From NCBI RefSeq assembly GCF_015354335.1, contig NZ_JADKYR010000001.1:248001-312000 (forward strand): 64,000 nucleotides of DNA. The letters run 5' to 3'. Below, piece by piece: positions 35,089 to 44,225 of this stretch. Numbering within the stretch: position 1 is the stretch's first letter; the number at the start of each line of letters is the position of its first letter. A program made the position numbers and the translations under genes. The notes under the pieces are model-generated. The model worked only from the letters and a program-made list of their open reading frames with translations, had not been told where the DNA came from and did no database searches. The DNA comes from Methylophilus sp. 13. GTDB lineage: Bacteria; Pseudomonadota; Gammaproteobacteria; Burkholderiales; Methylophilaceae.

Positions 35089-36996
35089 ATGCCTTTAATC
35101 ACACTAAAACAGGCCAGCCTGGCCTTTGGTCATGTGCCATTGCTGGACCAAGTCAACTTTCAGCTGGATAACAAGGAGTGTGTCGGCATCATTGGCCGTA
35201 ACGGTACCGGTAAATCCAGCATGCTTAAAGTGGTCGCCGGGCTGATCAAACTGGATGATGGCGAATATTGGCGCGACCCTGGCAGCAAGATTGCCTACGT
35301 ACCGCAAGAGCCAGAGCTGGATGCAGCACATGATGTGTTTACTGCCGTCGCCCAAGGCTTGGGGAATGTCGTGACACAACTTAAAGAATATCACGACCTG
35401 TCACTGCAGTTGTCGCAGGCGCAAGAGACTGAAGCTTTGCTCGATCGCATGCAAGTATTACAGCACAGCCTGGAAGCTGAAAACGGCTGGGCGCTACAAT
35501 CCCGCATTGAGTCAGTGTTGTCCAAACTCGGGCTACAGGCAGACACCCCAATTGCCACCTTGTCAGGTGGCTGGCGCAAACGCGTGGCCCTGGCACAGGC
35601 ATTAGTGCAAGCCCCCGATGTCTTGTTGCTCGATGAACCGACGAACCATCTGGATCTGGAAGCAATCGTCTGGCTAGAGGAGCTGCTCTTGGGCTATCAA
35701 GGCAGCGTGATGCTGATTACGCATGATCGTCGCTTTCTGGACCGCCTGTCTACCCGTATTGTCGAACTTGACCGCGGTCATTTAACCGAATTTACAGGCA
35801 ACTATAGCCAGTACCAACTGAAAAAGGCTGAATTGCTGACCGTAGAAGCACAACACCAGGCCAAATTTGACAAGTTTCTAGCGCAGGAAGAAGTCTGGAT
35901 CCGCAAAGGGGTTGAAGCCAGGCGCACGCGCAATGAAGGTCGCGTCAGAAGACTGGAACAACTGCGGCTTGACCGCGCTGCACGCCGTGATCGTCAAGGT
36001 CAGGTGCACTTGCAACTGGATGCGGGCGAGCGCTCAGGCAAGCTGATTGCAGAACTGCAAGAAGTGCGCATGGCGTTTGGTGACAAAGTGCTGATTAATC
36101 GCTTTAGTACCCGCATCATGCGGGGGGACCGCATCGGACTGCTAGGCCCGAACGGAGTCGGTAAATCTACCCTGCTTAAGCTGCTCTTGGGCGAGTTGGC
36201 GCCGAGCGCGGGCAAGGTGCAACTGGGAACGAATATCCAGGTGGCCTACTTTGACCAGATGCGCGAACAGCTCAACCCGGAAGCAACGCTGATGGACACG
36301 ATCAGTCCGGGATCGGAGTATGTTCAAATCGGTGAAACACGCACCCATGTCATTGGTTATCTTGAGGATTTTCTGTTTGCACCGCAACGTGCACGCTCCC
36401 CGGTCAAATCTCTGTCTGGCGGTGAACGCAATCGTCTGTTACTAGCCCGATTATTTGCGCGTCCGGCCAATGTATTGGTGCTAGACGAACCCACCAACGA
36501 TCTGGATATCGATACGCTGGAACTGCTGGAAAACCTGCTGCAAGATTATGCGGGCACCCTGTTTCTGGTGAGTCATGACCGGGCATTCCTGGAAAATACG
36601 GTGACACAAGTCATTGCTTTTGAAGGCCAGGGCAAACTCACCGAATTTAGCGGTGGTTATGATGACTGGCTGCGCTTTAGCCAGCAGCGCGAAGCTGCAA
36701 ATAAACCAGTCGAAAAACCGGTGCCTGCAGCCCCTTCCCCCGCCAGCACGAGCGCCCCATCCAACACCTCAACCCGAAAAAAGTTGAGCTTTAAGGAGCA
36801 GCGTGAGCTTGAAGCGCTGCCTGCAGAAATTGAACAATTAGAGCAAGAGCAAGCTGATATCCAGGCACAGTTTGCACAAGGGGACATTTACAAGCAAGCG
36901 CCTGAGCAGGTCAAGCAACGACAAGAGAGACTGGATGAAATTGAAGCGTTAATCTTGCAGAAACTGGAGCGTTGGGAATGGCTGGAAAGCCAGTAA
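35089..36996 (+). CDS. uup: ABC-F family ATPase Uup
   Basis: A 635-residue cytoplasmic protein, exactly the length of E. coli Uup. It has two ABC domains, with Walker A GRNGTGKS (36-43) and GPNGVGKS (about 356), signatures LSGGWRKRVAL and LSGGERNRLLLARL, and Walker B LLLDEPTNHLD and LVLDEPTNDLD. The linker contains the Uup-typical EVWIRKGVEARRTRNEGRV, and the C terminus (about 560-635) is a coiled-coil DNA/RNA-binding domain. Uup is linked to ribosome function and to limiting tandem-repeat and transposon excision. It starts one base after the dehydratase stop, so it may be read through from the polysaccharide operon. Confidence 0.93.
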   Translation: MPLITLKQASLAFGHVPLLDQVNFQLDNKECVGIIGRNGTGKSSMLKVVAGLIKLDDGEYWRDPGSKIAYVPQEPELDAAHDVFTAVAQGLGNVVTQLKEYHDLSLQLSQAQETEALLDRMQVLQHSLEAENGWALQSRIESVLSKLGLQADTPIATLSGGWRKRVALAQALVQAPDVLLLDEPTNHLDLEAIVWLEELLLGYQGSVMLITHDRRFLDRLSTRIVELDRGHLTEFTGNYSQYQLKKAELLTVEAQHQAKFDKFLAQEEVWIRKGVEARRTRNEGRVRRLEQLRLDRAARRDRQGQVHLQLDAGERSGKLIAELQEVRMAFGDKVLINRFSTRIMRGDRIGLLGPNGVGKSTLLKLLLGELAPSAGKVQLGTNIQVAYFDQMREQLNPEATLMDTISPGSEYVQIGETRTHVIGYLEDFLFAPQRARSPVKSLSGGERNRLLLARLFARPANVLVLDEPTNDLDIDTLELLENLLQDYAGTLFLVSHDRAFLENTVTQVIAFEGQGKLTEFSGGYDDWLRFSQQREAANKPVEKPVPAAPSPASTSAPSNTSTRKKLSFKEQRELEALPAEIEQLEQEQADIQAQFAQGDIYKQAPEQVKQRQERLDEIEALILQKLERWEWLESQ

Positions 36997-37014
36997 GCAA
37001 CGCTCAAGCTTGAT

Positions 37015-37037
37015 AATGGCAATGATGAATTGCCATT
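37015..37037. terminator. possible hairpin between convergent uup and flgN
   Basis: AATGGCAA (37015-37022) and TTGCCATT (37030-37037) form a perfect 8-bp stem with a 7-base loop in the short gap between convergent genes. There is no long T-run, so termination strength is doubtful. Confidence 0.4.
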
Positions 37038-37068
37038 TACGGTTGTGATCGTTTGATTTTAATGCGAG

Positions 37069-37551
37069 TTATACCGCAAAACTGGTGCGAGAGCTGTGGG
37101 CACCGTGAGTTTGGCCATTTTTGCCATAGAACTGTGTGGCATTGGTTGCTTTGCCTTGAATCGCATCCAGCTTTTCCTGGTTGCGTTGAAAATGCTTGTT
37201 GATCAGGATGCCGTTGATGCGGTTAAGCTCTTTTGCCTGCGCCAGTTTTTTCTGGAACTCCATCCATGCAGTATCCATCACTTTGCCATGTCCTAACTCC
37301 AGCCATTTAGCCATGCCTTTTTCATTGGCTTCGAAGCCAGCAGCCGACAAGGCAGCGTAACGCTGTTTTGCGGCTTCACCCAGCGCCTGTAGTAACTCTA
37401 CACGCTGATCAATAATCCGTTCTATGGTGTCCAGGTCAGCTTTGACCAAGGCTTTTTGTTCATTCTGCAAATCTTCAATGAGCGCTTCAACCAGATTGGC
37501 ATCCGCTTCAAAACTGATCTCAGGGATAGCGTTGCGATTTGCAGTTGTCAT
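37069..37551 (-). CDS. flgN: flagellar export chaperone FlgN
   Basis: A 160-residue mostly helical protein of the FlgN type, which binds the hook-junction proteins FlgK and FlgL and brings them to the export gate. The N-terminal part (LVEALIEDLQNEQKALVKADLDTIERIID) and RINGILINKHFQRNQEKLD near the C terminus fit the family, as does its place 5 bases after flgM. I choose the ATG at 37551 because AAGGA lies 8 bases upstream; two ATGs at 37560 and 37557 overlap that site. Confidence 0.85.
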   Translation of the reverse strand: MTTANRNAIPEISFEADANLVEALIEDLQNEQKALVKADLDTIERIIDQRVELLQALGEAAKQRYAALSAAGFEANEKGMAKWLELGHGKVMDTAWMEFQKKLAQAKELNRINGILINKHFQRNQEKLDAIQGKATNATQFYGKNGQTHGAHSSRTSFAV

Positions 37552-37556
37552 AAACA

Positions 37557-37877
37557 TCATCCTTTTTTCGAATGTATCAAGTCCTTAACGGTTTGCAATA
37601 AGCCGTCAGCCACTTTACCCGTGTCGACAGTAAAGTCTCCACGCGCAATAGCACTTTTAATTTCGTCCACTTTGTGCGTATCAAACACCTCTGACGAGGT
37701 GATCCCCGCTTCAATGGACTGCATCTGCACCGATGCCGCGGACAATGTCACATTGTCTTTGCTGGCTGGCGTTGCCGATGTGCTTGTTTTTTCGGTACTT
37801 TTGCTGCTGGTACCTTTATCTAATACTGGTTTATCTACACCAATCCCAAGTTTCTTGATCGAATCTGAAATATTCAT
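37557..37877 (-). CDS. flgM: anti-sigma-28 factor FlgM
   Basis: A 106-residue FlgM: MNISDSIKKLG at the N terminus, a low-complexity Ser/Thr/Lys linker, and the sigma-binding C-terminal part with DNVTLSAAS, VFDTHKVDEIKSAIARGDFTVDTGKVADGLL. It holds FliA inactive until hook completion, then is exported. The ATG at 37877 gives the normal family length and has AGAGGG upstream; a longer reading from 37949 adds 24 residues that overlap the promoter. A near-perfect sigma-28 promoter at 37940-37966 shows the usual feedback control. Confidence 0.92.
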   Translation of the reverse strand: MNISDSIKKLGIGVDKPVLDKGTSSKSTEKTSTSATPASKDNVTLSAASVQMQSIEAGITSSEVFDTHKVDEIKSAIARGDFTVDTGKVADGLLQTVKDLIHSKKG

Positions 37878-37939
37878 GCTATCCCTCTGCCTTGATGTCT
37901 GAGTTTGTCGGGTGACTAAACCCTCATTGATTAACAGTT

Positions 37940-37966
37940 CTATCGGCATAGTTTAAGCGAACTTTA
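37940..37966 (-). promoter_or_regulatory. sigma-28 (FliA) promoter of flgMN
   Basis: On the minus strand TAAA (37966-37963), a 15-base spacer and GCCGATAG (37947-37940) match the FliA consensus TAAA-N15-GCCGATAA at 11 of 12 positions. The match extends to TAAAGTT at the -35 side. Transcription would begin near 37933, about 56 bases before flgM. Confidence 0.85.
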
Positions 37967-38038
37967 GTTGTTAATATAGTTTTTATCTCAAGATTCTGAT
38001 CGAGAAGTATTTTTTCATGTTTGTCGTGGTGAGTCTGC

Positions 38039-38806
38039 CTAATATCTTACATCGACTTTTCCACTCGACAGTGCAACCCCTTTAATCACCTGGCCGCTAC
38101 TGACCTTGACATCCACCACCTGCCCTGCATTGGCTGTTTGCAGTGCAGTCCCATCGGCACTGACCACAAATCCTTCGCCACGGCTATTTAACTGTACAGT
38201 CTGACCCTGCATGATCACAGGTCTGGACTTGAGCAGCTCTGGGCGCAACACCGTGCCCAGCGGCATATTCAAGGCGGCTTGTTTGCCTTCGAGCATGGAC
38301 AAGTCCGTGATAATGCCAGCCGGTAGCTTGCTTAAATCCCCTGATTGCAACACCACATCGTTCGGGCTAAGTAGTGCACCCTGACTGACTGGCACTGCCG
38401 TCACTGCATATTCAGCCCACACTTGCACGTCTGCCTGCACATACAGCGTCCACAACTTGGTCTCGGCTTGCAGGCAACGTACACCTATATGTGTTTTACC
38501 CCACAACCGTGAGCCTGGTACGGTAAATCCTTCCATCATGTCGCAGGCAGCAATACGAACACGGCTGTCTAGTGGCTGAATGTCGACATTGACTTTGCCT
38601 GGATAACCTTGCGTCTGGCTCTGCACATATTGCACAGCGGTTTGATACACGCGGCTGTGCATGTCTGCGACCGCCGGCTCAGCGACACGCTGATTGGCCA
38701 GCGTGGCGGTTGTCGCCGTACGGTCAGCTGCGTGCAATAAATGACTGAAGAACCCGGTCAGGGCAATCAGCATCGCACAAAAAATTGTAAGCAGACGAGG
38801 TTTCAT
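38039..38806 (-). CDS. flgA: flagellar P-ring assembly chaperone FlgA
   Basis: A 255-residue periplasmic protein with a signal peptide (MKPRLLTIFCAMLIALTGFF...LHAA). The SAF-type C-terminal domain (about 130-255) has GALLSPNDVVLQSGDL, ALNMPLGTVLRPELL and GQVVDVKVSSGQVIKGVAL. It assists FlgI in forming the P ring. An ATG two codons upstream (38812) is equally possible. It is transcribed divergently from flgB and carries its own sigma-28-type promoter. Confidence 0.9.
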   Translation of the reverse strand: MKPRLLTIFCAMLIALTGFFSHLLHAADRTATTATLANQRVAEPAVADMHSRVYQTAVQYVQSQTQGYPGKVNVDIQPLDSRVRIAACDMMEGFTVPGSRLWGKTHIGVRCLQAETKLWTLYVQADVQVWAEYAVTAVPVSQGALLSPNDVVLQSGDLSKLPAGIITDLSMLEGKQAALNMPLGTVLRPELLKSRPVIMQGQTVQLNSRGEGFVVSADGTALQTANAGQVVDVKVSSGQVIKGVALSSGKVDVRY

Positions 38807-38959
38807 GAGCATTCATTCTACGCACAACCGCTGGCGCTAAATGCTCAAATAAAGGGGATTTACCGCATTTAATTCAGAAATTGTTCATAAACGTGCGGCG
38901 TACACTAGGCATAGCTAGTAAAAGTGACTCGAGCAATAAGAGGTAACGAGTTATCAGGA

Positions 38960-38986
38960 TTAACGGCCGTGTCTGGCAAACCTTTA
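38960..38986 (-). promoter_or_regulatory. sigma-28 (FliA) promoter upstream of flgA
   Basis: On the minus strand TAAA (38986-38983), exactly 15 bases, and GCCGTTAA (38967-38960) match the FliA consensus at 11 of 12 positions. The leader to the flgA ATG would be about 147 bases. The region also serves as the upstream region of flgBCDEFGHIJ on the other strand. Confidence 0.7.
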
Positions 38987-39082
38987 GGATATTTTTGAAT
39001 AAAGGTGTTTTGGCGACGAGGCTACAACAATCGCTAACCAAAGATTAAAGCCAGAGATTCAGGCAAGTGAAAGGAATCAATG

Positions 39083-39505
39083 ATGATCAACAAATTAGAC
39101 GCCGCACTGAATTTTCATCAGACGGCATTGCGTGTACGCAATGAACGTCAAGAGCTGTTGGCATCCAATATCGCGAATGCGGATACACCGCAATACAAGG
39201 CACGCGATATCGACTTTAAAGCCGCCATGCAGGCCGCCATGCATCCAGCCAGTAGCACGGGTACATCGACAGGTGGTTTGCAAAAAACCGACTCGGGCCA
39301 CATGCAAGGTCAGCCGAATCAAGGCTACGCAGGCCCGGGTGATCCATTGTTCCGTACGGTGACGCAAGCCTCTGTAGACGGCAATACGGTAGACATGGAT
39401 GCAGAACGTAATGCCTATGTCGATAACGGCATCCGTTATGAAGCAAGCTTAACCATGATCACCGGACAGATCAAAAAAATGCTGACCGCAATCAATGGCC
39501 AGTAA
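39083..39505 (+). CDS. flgB: flagellar basal-body rod protein FlgB
   Basis: A 140-residue proximal rod protein. The N-terminal rod motif is LLASNIANADTPQYKARDIDF, and the C-terminal helix region NTVDMDAERNAYVDNGIRYEASLTMI is typical. It is the first gene of the flgBCDEFGHIJ operon. Of two tandem ATGs I choose 39083, 7 bases after AAGGA. I saw no confident sigma-54 or sigma-28 promoter on this strand in the 270 bases upstream, so its control is unclear. Confidence 0.93.
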   Translation: MINKLDAALNFHQTALRVRNERQELLASNIANADTPQYKARDIDFKAAMQAAMHPASSTGTSTGGLQKTDSGHMQGQPNQGYAGPGDPLFRTVTQASVDGNTVDMDAERNAYVDNGIRYEASLTMITGQIKKMLTAINGQ

Positions 39506-39524
39506 TTGAGTAAGGAGTACTGAC

Positions 39525-39932
39525 ATGTCTTTGTTTAATGTATTCAAGATTTCCGGCTCTGCGATGAGCGCACAATCCATGCGTCTGAATACCGTAGCCA
39601 GCAACCTGGCCAACGCGGACAGCGTGGTCAGCTCTGACGGCAAACCCTATCAGGCCAAACAGGTCGTGTTCAAGGCCGTGCAAGATGCGGCGAATCAAAA
39701 CGCCAGCACGGTTGCGGTTGACGGCGTGATTGAAGATAACCGCCCCGGCAAAGTGGTCTACGACCCCAAACACCCGATGGCCAACAGTGAAGGCTATATC
39801 ACCATGCCTAACGTCAACGTTACTGAAGAGATGGTGAATATGATCTCTGCCTCCCGAGCTTATCAAAACAACGTGGAAACCATGAATGCGGCCAAGACCA
39901 TGTTGCTTAAAACACTCAATATTGGTCAATAA
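39525..39932 (+). CDS. flgC: flagellar basal-body rod protein FlgC
   Basis: A 135-residue rod protein. The N-terminal motif is MRLNTVASNLANADSV with GKPYQAKQVVF; the C-terminal half has HPMANSEGYITMPNVNVTEEMVNMI and ASRAYQNNVETMNAAKTMLLKTL. It is located 19 bases after flgB with an AAGGAG ribosome-binding site. It forms part of the proximal rod with FlgB and FlgF. Confidence 0.95.
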   Translation: MSLFNVFKISGSAMSAQSMRLNTVASNLANADSVVSSDGKPYQAKQVVFKAVQDAANQNASTVAVDGVIEDNRPGKVVYDPKHPMANSEGYITMPNVNVTEEMVNMISASRAYQNNVETMNAAKTMLLKTLNIGQ

Positions 39933-39952
39933 CCTGCAGAAAGGAATCTCAT

Positions 39953-40624
39953 ATGACCACGGTGAATACTAACAATCAGGTCCCTCAAGACTTGCTCAAT
40001 ACAGTGAACAATCGCTCATCAAGTACAACCAGTACCGATGATGCCCAAGATAGGTTCATGAAGCTTCTGGTGACGCAAATGAAAAACCAGGACCCGCTCA
40101 ACCCGATGGACAATGCTCAGGTGACTAGCCAGATGGCGCAACTGAACACGGTAACCGGGATCAACAAACTGAATGACTCCATGACCAGCCTCATCAACAA
40201 CGTGCAGATGGGCCAGTCCTACCAGGCGACCAGCATGATAGGCCGCAATATATTGTCTGCCGGCAATACCATGGAGCTGGGCGAAAAAGGCGCACTGTTC
40301 GGTGTCAACATCCCGAACGGAGCCGACAACCTGACCGTCACCATTAAAAATGGCGCAGGCACCGTCATTCAAACACTGACGCTAGGCAAGCAGGCCACCG
40401 GCATCAATGCCCTGTCCTGGGATGGAAAAGACGCGAGCGGCCAACCGGCACCGACTGGCACTTATACCTTTGAAACGACCGCAACACTGGGGGATGCAAA
40501 AACAACCAGCACCGCATTAAGCCTGGCCCAGGTGCAAAGTGTTTCACAAATGAACGGCTCGTCCAGACTGAATTTGAGTACAGGCAAGGACGTGGCACTG
40601 GCCGATGTTCTGGAAGTATTCTAA
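39953..40624 (+). CDS. flgD: flagellar hook assembly protein FlgD (hook cap)
   Basis: A 223-residue hook-capping protein. The N-terminal export and cap segment contains DRFMKLLVTQMKNQDPLNPMDNAQ and TSQMAQLNTVTGINKLN. After about residue 110 come the FlgD Ig and Tudor-like domains (GADNLTVTIKNGAG, LSWDGKDASGQPAPTGTYTF). It caps the growing hook and is discarded afterwards. AAAGGAA ribosome-binding site. Confidence 0.95.
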   Translation: MTTVNTNNQVPQDLLNTVNNRSSSTTSTDDAQDRFMKLLVTQMKNQDPLNPMDNAQVTSQMAQLNTVTGINKLNDSMTSLINNVQMGQSYQATSMIGRNILSAGNTMELGEKGALFGVNIPNGADNLTVTIKNGAGTVIQTLTLGKQATGINALSWDGKDASGQPAPTGTYTFETTATLGDAKTTSTALSLAQVQSVSQMNGSSRLNLSTGKDVALADVLEVF

Positions 40625-40662
40625 AGCCCCACAGAATGTAATCTTACGCAAGGAGAAATAGC

Positions 40663-41901
40663 ATGAGTTTTCAACAAGGTCTTAGCGGTTTAAATGCCAC
40701 CTCTCAACAATTGTCTGTGATTGGCAACAACGTCGCCAACGCCAACACTGTGGGTTTTAAGCAATCAACCTCCAAATTTTCTGATGTGTATGCCGCCTCA
40801 TTGAACGGCGGGGGTGCCACACAAATCGGGATTGGTACCAAGCTGGCCAAGGTCTCGCAAGAGTTCACTCAAGGCAACATCACCAATACCAACAATACAC
40901 TGGATGTAGCTATCAATGGCAATGGCTTTTTCATTATGAGCCAGAACGGTGTCGTCACCTACACGCGTAACGGCCAGTTTGAGATGGATAAAGATGGTTA
41001 TATTGTGAATAGTGAAGGCAAACGCCTGAGAGGCAACAGTGCTGACAACCTGGAAGGCTCCTCGCCAGTAGATATTCAAATTAACACCAGCGACCTGCCC
41101 CCAAAAACATCCACCCAGGTCACCGGCAAGCTCAATCTGAACTCGGATAGTCCAGTCATCGATCAATCGGTTAAACCATTTAACCCTTCTGATGCCACTA
41201 CCTACACCAACTCGACTTCGATTACCGTGTATGATGCCTTGGGCAATAGCCATACGGTGCAGAATTACTTTGTCAAAACCGCTGCAAACACCTGGCAAAC
41301 ATATACCACTGCTGACGGCAGTGTGGTCCCACCGAAAGCGAATGCTTCAGATCCATATACAGCAACGGGCACGATTAAATTCACGACCTCTGGCGCGTAT
41401 GATACTGCCAACTCTACAGCCCTGAATGTCAGCTTTACACCTTCAAGCGGTGCAGCTGCCGTCAACCTCAAACTGGATTACACCGCCAGTACGCAATATG
41501 GCTCTGGCTTCAGTGTGAACAAGTTAGCCCAGGACGGCTACACCTCTGGCCGGATTGCCAACTTCAGCATCGGTAGCGACGGCATTATTGTGGGACGTTA
41601 CAGTAATGGTCAATCACAGGCGCTGGGCCGTGTGGTTTTGGCCAACTTTGTCAACCCTAACGGCTTGCGCTCGCTGGGCGGCAATCAGTGGCAATCCTCG
41701 TTCGATTCAGGCGAAGCCTTGATTGGCGCACCAGGCAGCAGCACGCTGGGGGTATTGCAATCTTCTGCAGTGGAAGACTCCAACGTCGACCTGACTGCAG
41801 AACTGGTGAACATGATTATGGCGCAGCGTGTTTACCAGGCCAACTCACAAACCATCAAAACGCAAGACCAGGTGCTGCAAACACTGGTGAACATGCGTTA
41901 A
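40663..41901 (+). CDS. flgE: flagellar hook protein FlgE
   Basis: A 412-residue hook subunit. The N-terminal axial segment is MSFQQGLSGLNATSQQLSVI with GNNVANANTVGFKQS. The middle FlgE D2-type domains include the SITVYDALGNSHTVQNYF segment, and the C-terminal axial helix is ELVNMIMAQRVYQANSQTIK. Ser/Thr- and Asn-rich loops are normal for surface domains. AAGGAG ribosome-binding site. Confidence 0.95.
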   Translation: MSFQQGLSGLNATSQQLSVIGNNVANANTVGFKQSTSKFSDVYAASLNGGGATQIGIGTKLAKVSQEFTQGNITNTNNTLDVAINGNGFFIMSQNGVVTYTRNGQFEMDKDGYIVNSEGKRLRGNSADNLEGSSPVDIQINTSDLPPKTSTQVTGKLNLNSDSPVIDQSVKPFNPSDATTYTNSTSITVYDALGNSHTVQNYFVKTAANTWQTYTTADGSVVPPKANASDPYTATGTIKFTTSGAYDTANSTALNVSFTPSSGAAAVNLKLDYTASTQYGSGFSVNKLAQDGYTSGRIANFSIGSDGIIVGRYSNGQSQALGRVVLANFVNPNGLRSLGGNQWQSSFDSGEALIGAPGSSTLGVLQSSAVEDSNVDLTAELVNMIMAQRVYQANSQTIKTQDQVLQTLVNMR

Positions 41902-41945
41902 TTGAGTCGTTAAACGCTGAATGTTGACTGATTGAAGGAGTCGCA

Positions 41946-42689
41946 ATGGACCGTCTGATTTATACCGCCATGACCGGCGCCAAACATATCCTGGAGCAAC
42001 AGGCTACCACTGCACACAACCTGGCCAACGCAACGACAACAGGCTTCAAAGCGCAGATAGACAGCTTCCGGGCGGTGCCCATTTTAGGAGATGGCCTGCC
42101 AACCCGCGCCTTTGTGGTTGACGCCACCATGGGTACCAATTATGCCGCAGGCAGCATTCAGCAAACCGGACGTGATCTGGACATTGCCGTGCAAGGCGAA
42201 GGCTGGATTGCCGTCCAGCGCGCCGATGGCTCTGAGGGCTATACGCGTAACGGTTCACTCAAGATTAACCAGAATGGGCAGTTGCAAACCGAATCCGGCT
42301 TGAATGTGATGGGCGATGGTGGTCCGATCAGCATTCCACCGGATGTCTCGGTGACGATTGCCAAGGACGGCACGGTCTCCAGCGTGAACAATCTGACGGC
42401 GCCCGGTGCAACCAATATTATCGGCCGTATCAAACTGGCAAACCCGCCAGAATCCAGTCTGAAACGGGCTGCAGATGGCTTGTTTGTGACTTCGAATGGA
42501 CAACCGGCACCGGCAGATGCCAATGTCACGGTGGTCGGTGGTGCATTGGAAAGTAGTAACGTGAATGTCGTCGATACCATGGTCAACATGATCAGCTTGG
42601 CGCGCCAGTTTGAGATGCAAATGAAAATGCTTGATAACGCCCAAAACAACGCCGGAAAAGCTGATCAACTCTTTGGTTTGAATGGCTAA
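41946..42689 (+). CDS. flgF: flagellar basal-body rod protein FlgF
   Basis: A 247-residue rod protein of the FlgE/F/G fold. MDRLIYTAMTGAKHILEQQ at the N terminus is specific for FlgF, with AHNLANATTTGFKAQ, then DLDIAVQGEGWIAVQ and the C-terminal SSNVNVVDTMVNMISLARQFE helix. It sits between flgE and flgG with a GAAGGAG ribosome-binding site. Confidence 0.95.
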   Translation: MDRLIYTAMTGAKHILEQQATTAHNLANATTTGFKAQIDSFRAVPILGDGLPTRAFVVDATMGTNYAAGSIQQTGRDLDIAVQGEGWIAVQRADGSEGYTRNGSLKINQNGQLQTESGLNVMGDGGPISIPPDVSVTIAKDGTVSSVNNLTAPGATNIIGRIKLANPPESSLKRAADGLFVTSNGQPAPADANVTVVGGALESSNVNVVDTMVNMISLARQFEMQMKMLDNAQNNAGKADQLFGLNG

Positions 42690-42742
42690 GGCCAGGACTA
42701 AGATGACACTATGAACATGGCTCAATGCCCAAGGAGTGAACG

Positions 42743-43525
42743 ATGATACGCTCATTATGGATTTCCAAAACCGGTCTGGATGCACAGCAAATGCAGATGG
42801 ACGTGATTTCAAACAACCTGGCCAACGTCAGTACCAGTGGCTTTAAAAAATCGCGTGCCGTATTTGAAGACCTGTTATACCAAAACCTGCGCCAGGTCGG
42901 CGCCCAGACTTCTCAGCAAAGTCAGTCACCCAGCGGCTTGCAGTTGGGTACCGGGGTCAAACCGGTCGCGACTGAGCGTATTTTCACCCAAGGCAACTTG
43001 CAGCAAACAGGTAACGACAAGGATGTCGCGATCCAGGGCCAAGGCTTCTTCCAGATTTTGCTGCCAGATGGCACCACCGCTTATACCCGTGACGGCTCTT
43101 TCCAGGTTGACAGCCAGGGCCAGCTGGTCACCGCTAGCGGCTATCCTGTACAACCGGCAATCAGTATTCCGGCCAACGCGCAAAGCCTGACCATAGGCCG
43201 TGATGGCGTGGTCTCGATCACTACTCCAGGTTCTACCGCCACTACACAGATTGGACAGATCCAGCTGGCAACATTTATTAACCCGGCTGGCTTGCAGGGC
43301 AAAGGCGAAAACCTGTATGTCGAAACCACGGCCTCTGGTAACCCTGGTGTGAACACACCGGGCACTAATGGCGCGGGGCTGTTGAATTCTGGCTATGTTG
43401 AAACGTCCAACGTCAATGTGGTGGAAGAACTGGTTAGCATGATTCAGACGCAGCGCGCCTATGAAATTAATAGCAAAGCAATCACGACCTCGGATCAGAT
43501 GCTGCAAAAACTAGCGCAGCTTTAA
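42743..43525 (+). CDS. flgG: flagellar basal-body rod protein FlgG (distal rod)
   Basis: A 260-residue distal rod subunit: [79 protein letters not shown] and C-terminal [19 protein letters not shown]. Length matches the family. AAGGAG precedes the ATG. Confidence 0.96.
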   Translation: MIRSLWISKTGLDAQQMQMDVISNNLANVSTSGFKKSRAVFEDLLYQNLRQVGAQTSQQSQSPSGLQLGTGVKPVATERIFTQGNLQQTGNDKDVAIQGQGFFQILLPDGTTAYTRDGSFQVDSQGQLVTASGYPVQPAISIPANAQSLTIGRDGVVSITTPGSTATTQIGQIQLATFINPAGLQGKGENLYVETTASGNPGVNTPGTNGAGLLNSGYVETSNVNVVEELVSMIQTQRAYEINSKAITTSDQMLQKLAQL

Positions 43526-43547
43526 TCCCTGGTTGAGGGGCATTCAA

Positions 43548-44216
43548 ATGATGAATAGAACGATCATGAGCTTATTACTTTGTCTGGCATTCTCCCAATT
43601 ACTGAATGGCTGTTCCATCACGCCGTCTACGATTGTTCAAAAGCCTGAAACACCGCGCGTTGCAGCGGCCCGCCCGGATACGCGCAGCGAAGGGGCTATT
43701 TTTAACAGCGGCGCCTACCGTCCACTGTTTGAGGATCGTCGTCCACGCTATGTCGGCGACATGGTCACCGTGCTGATTACAGAGAACACCACCGCCAACA
43801 AAGCCACTGACAATGAACAAACCAAAGACGGTGCAACTACGGCTGGCGTCACCGGTTTATTTGGTCACAACGTGCCTAAAGCTTCATTCAATGCCAGCTC
43901 TGCCCTCTCCTTCAAAGACAAGGCGACTGCGGATGCCAGCAACACCTTTAGCGGCTCTGTCACGGCAACCGTGGTCGATGTTCTGCCCAATGGCTATCTC
44001 GTGATCAGCGGCGAAAAACAGATCGGCTTTGACAAAGGCACAGAGTATGTGCGCTTCTCTGGCGTGGTCAACCCGGACATGATTACCATTGGTAACCAGG
44101 TGGTCTCTACCAAGGTGGCTGATGCGCGTATCGAATACCGCACCAATAGCAAAATGGATGCGGCAGAAGTGCTATCGATGTTTTCCCGCTTCTTTCTTAG
44201 CATGATTCCGTTGTAA
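43548..44216 (+). CDS. flgH: flagellar L-ring lipoprotein FlgH
   Basis: A 222-residue outer-membrane lipoprotein forming the L ring. The signal sequence ends in a lipobox (LLNGC), with the acylated Cys near residue 22. Family motifs are RYVGDMVTVLITENTTANK, the LPNGYLVISGEKQI region and VNPDMITIGNQVVSTKVADARIEY. The ATG at 43548 follows GAGGGG by 7 bases; the in-frame TTG at 43533 is not needed. Confidence 0.95.
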   Translation: MMNRTIMSLLLCLAFSQLLNGCSITPSTIVQKPETPRVAAARPDTRSEGAIFNSGAYRPLFEDRRPRYVGDMVTVLITENTTANKATDNEQTKDGATTAGVTGLFGHNVPKASFNASSALSFKDKATADASNTFSGSVTATVVDVLPNGYLVISGEKQIGFDKGTEYVRFSGVVNPDMITIGNQVVSTKVADARIEYRTNSKMDAAEVLSMFSRFFLSMIPL

Positions 44217-44225
44217 GGGGCACAC

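Noticed and set aside
38990-39040. TGGC-containing sequences before flgB as a sigma-54 promoter
   Set aside because: The spacing between GG and GC is wrong (7 instead of 10 bases), so the -24/-12 pattern is not met.
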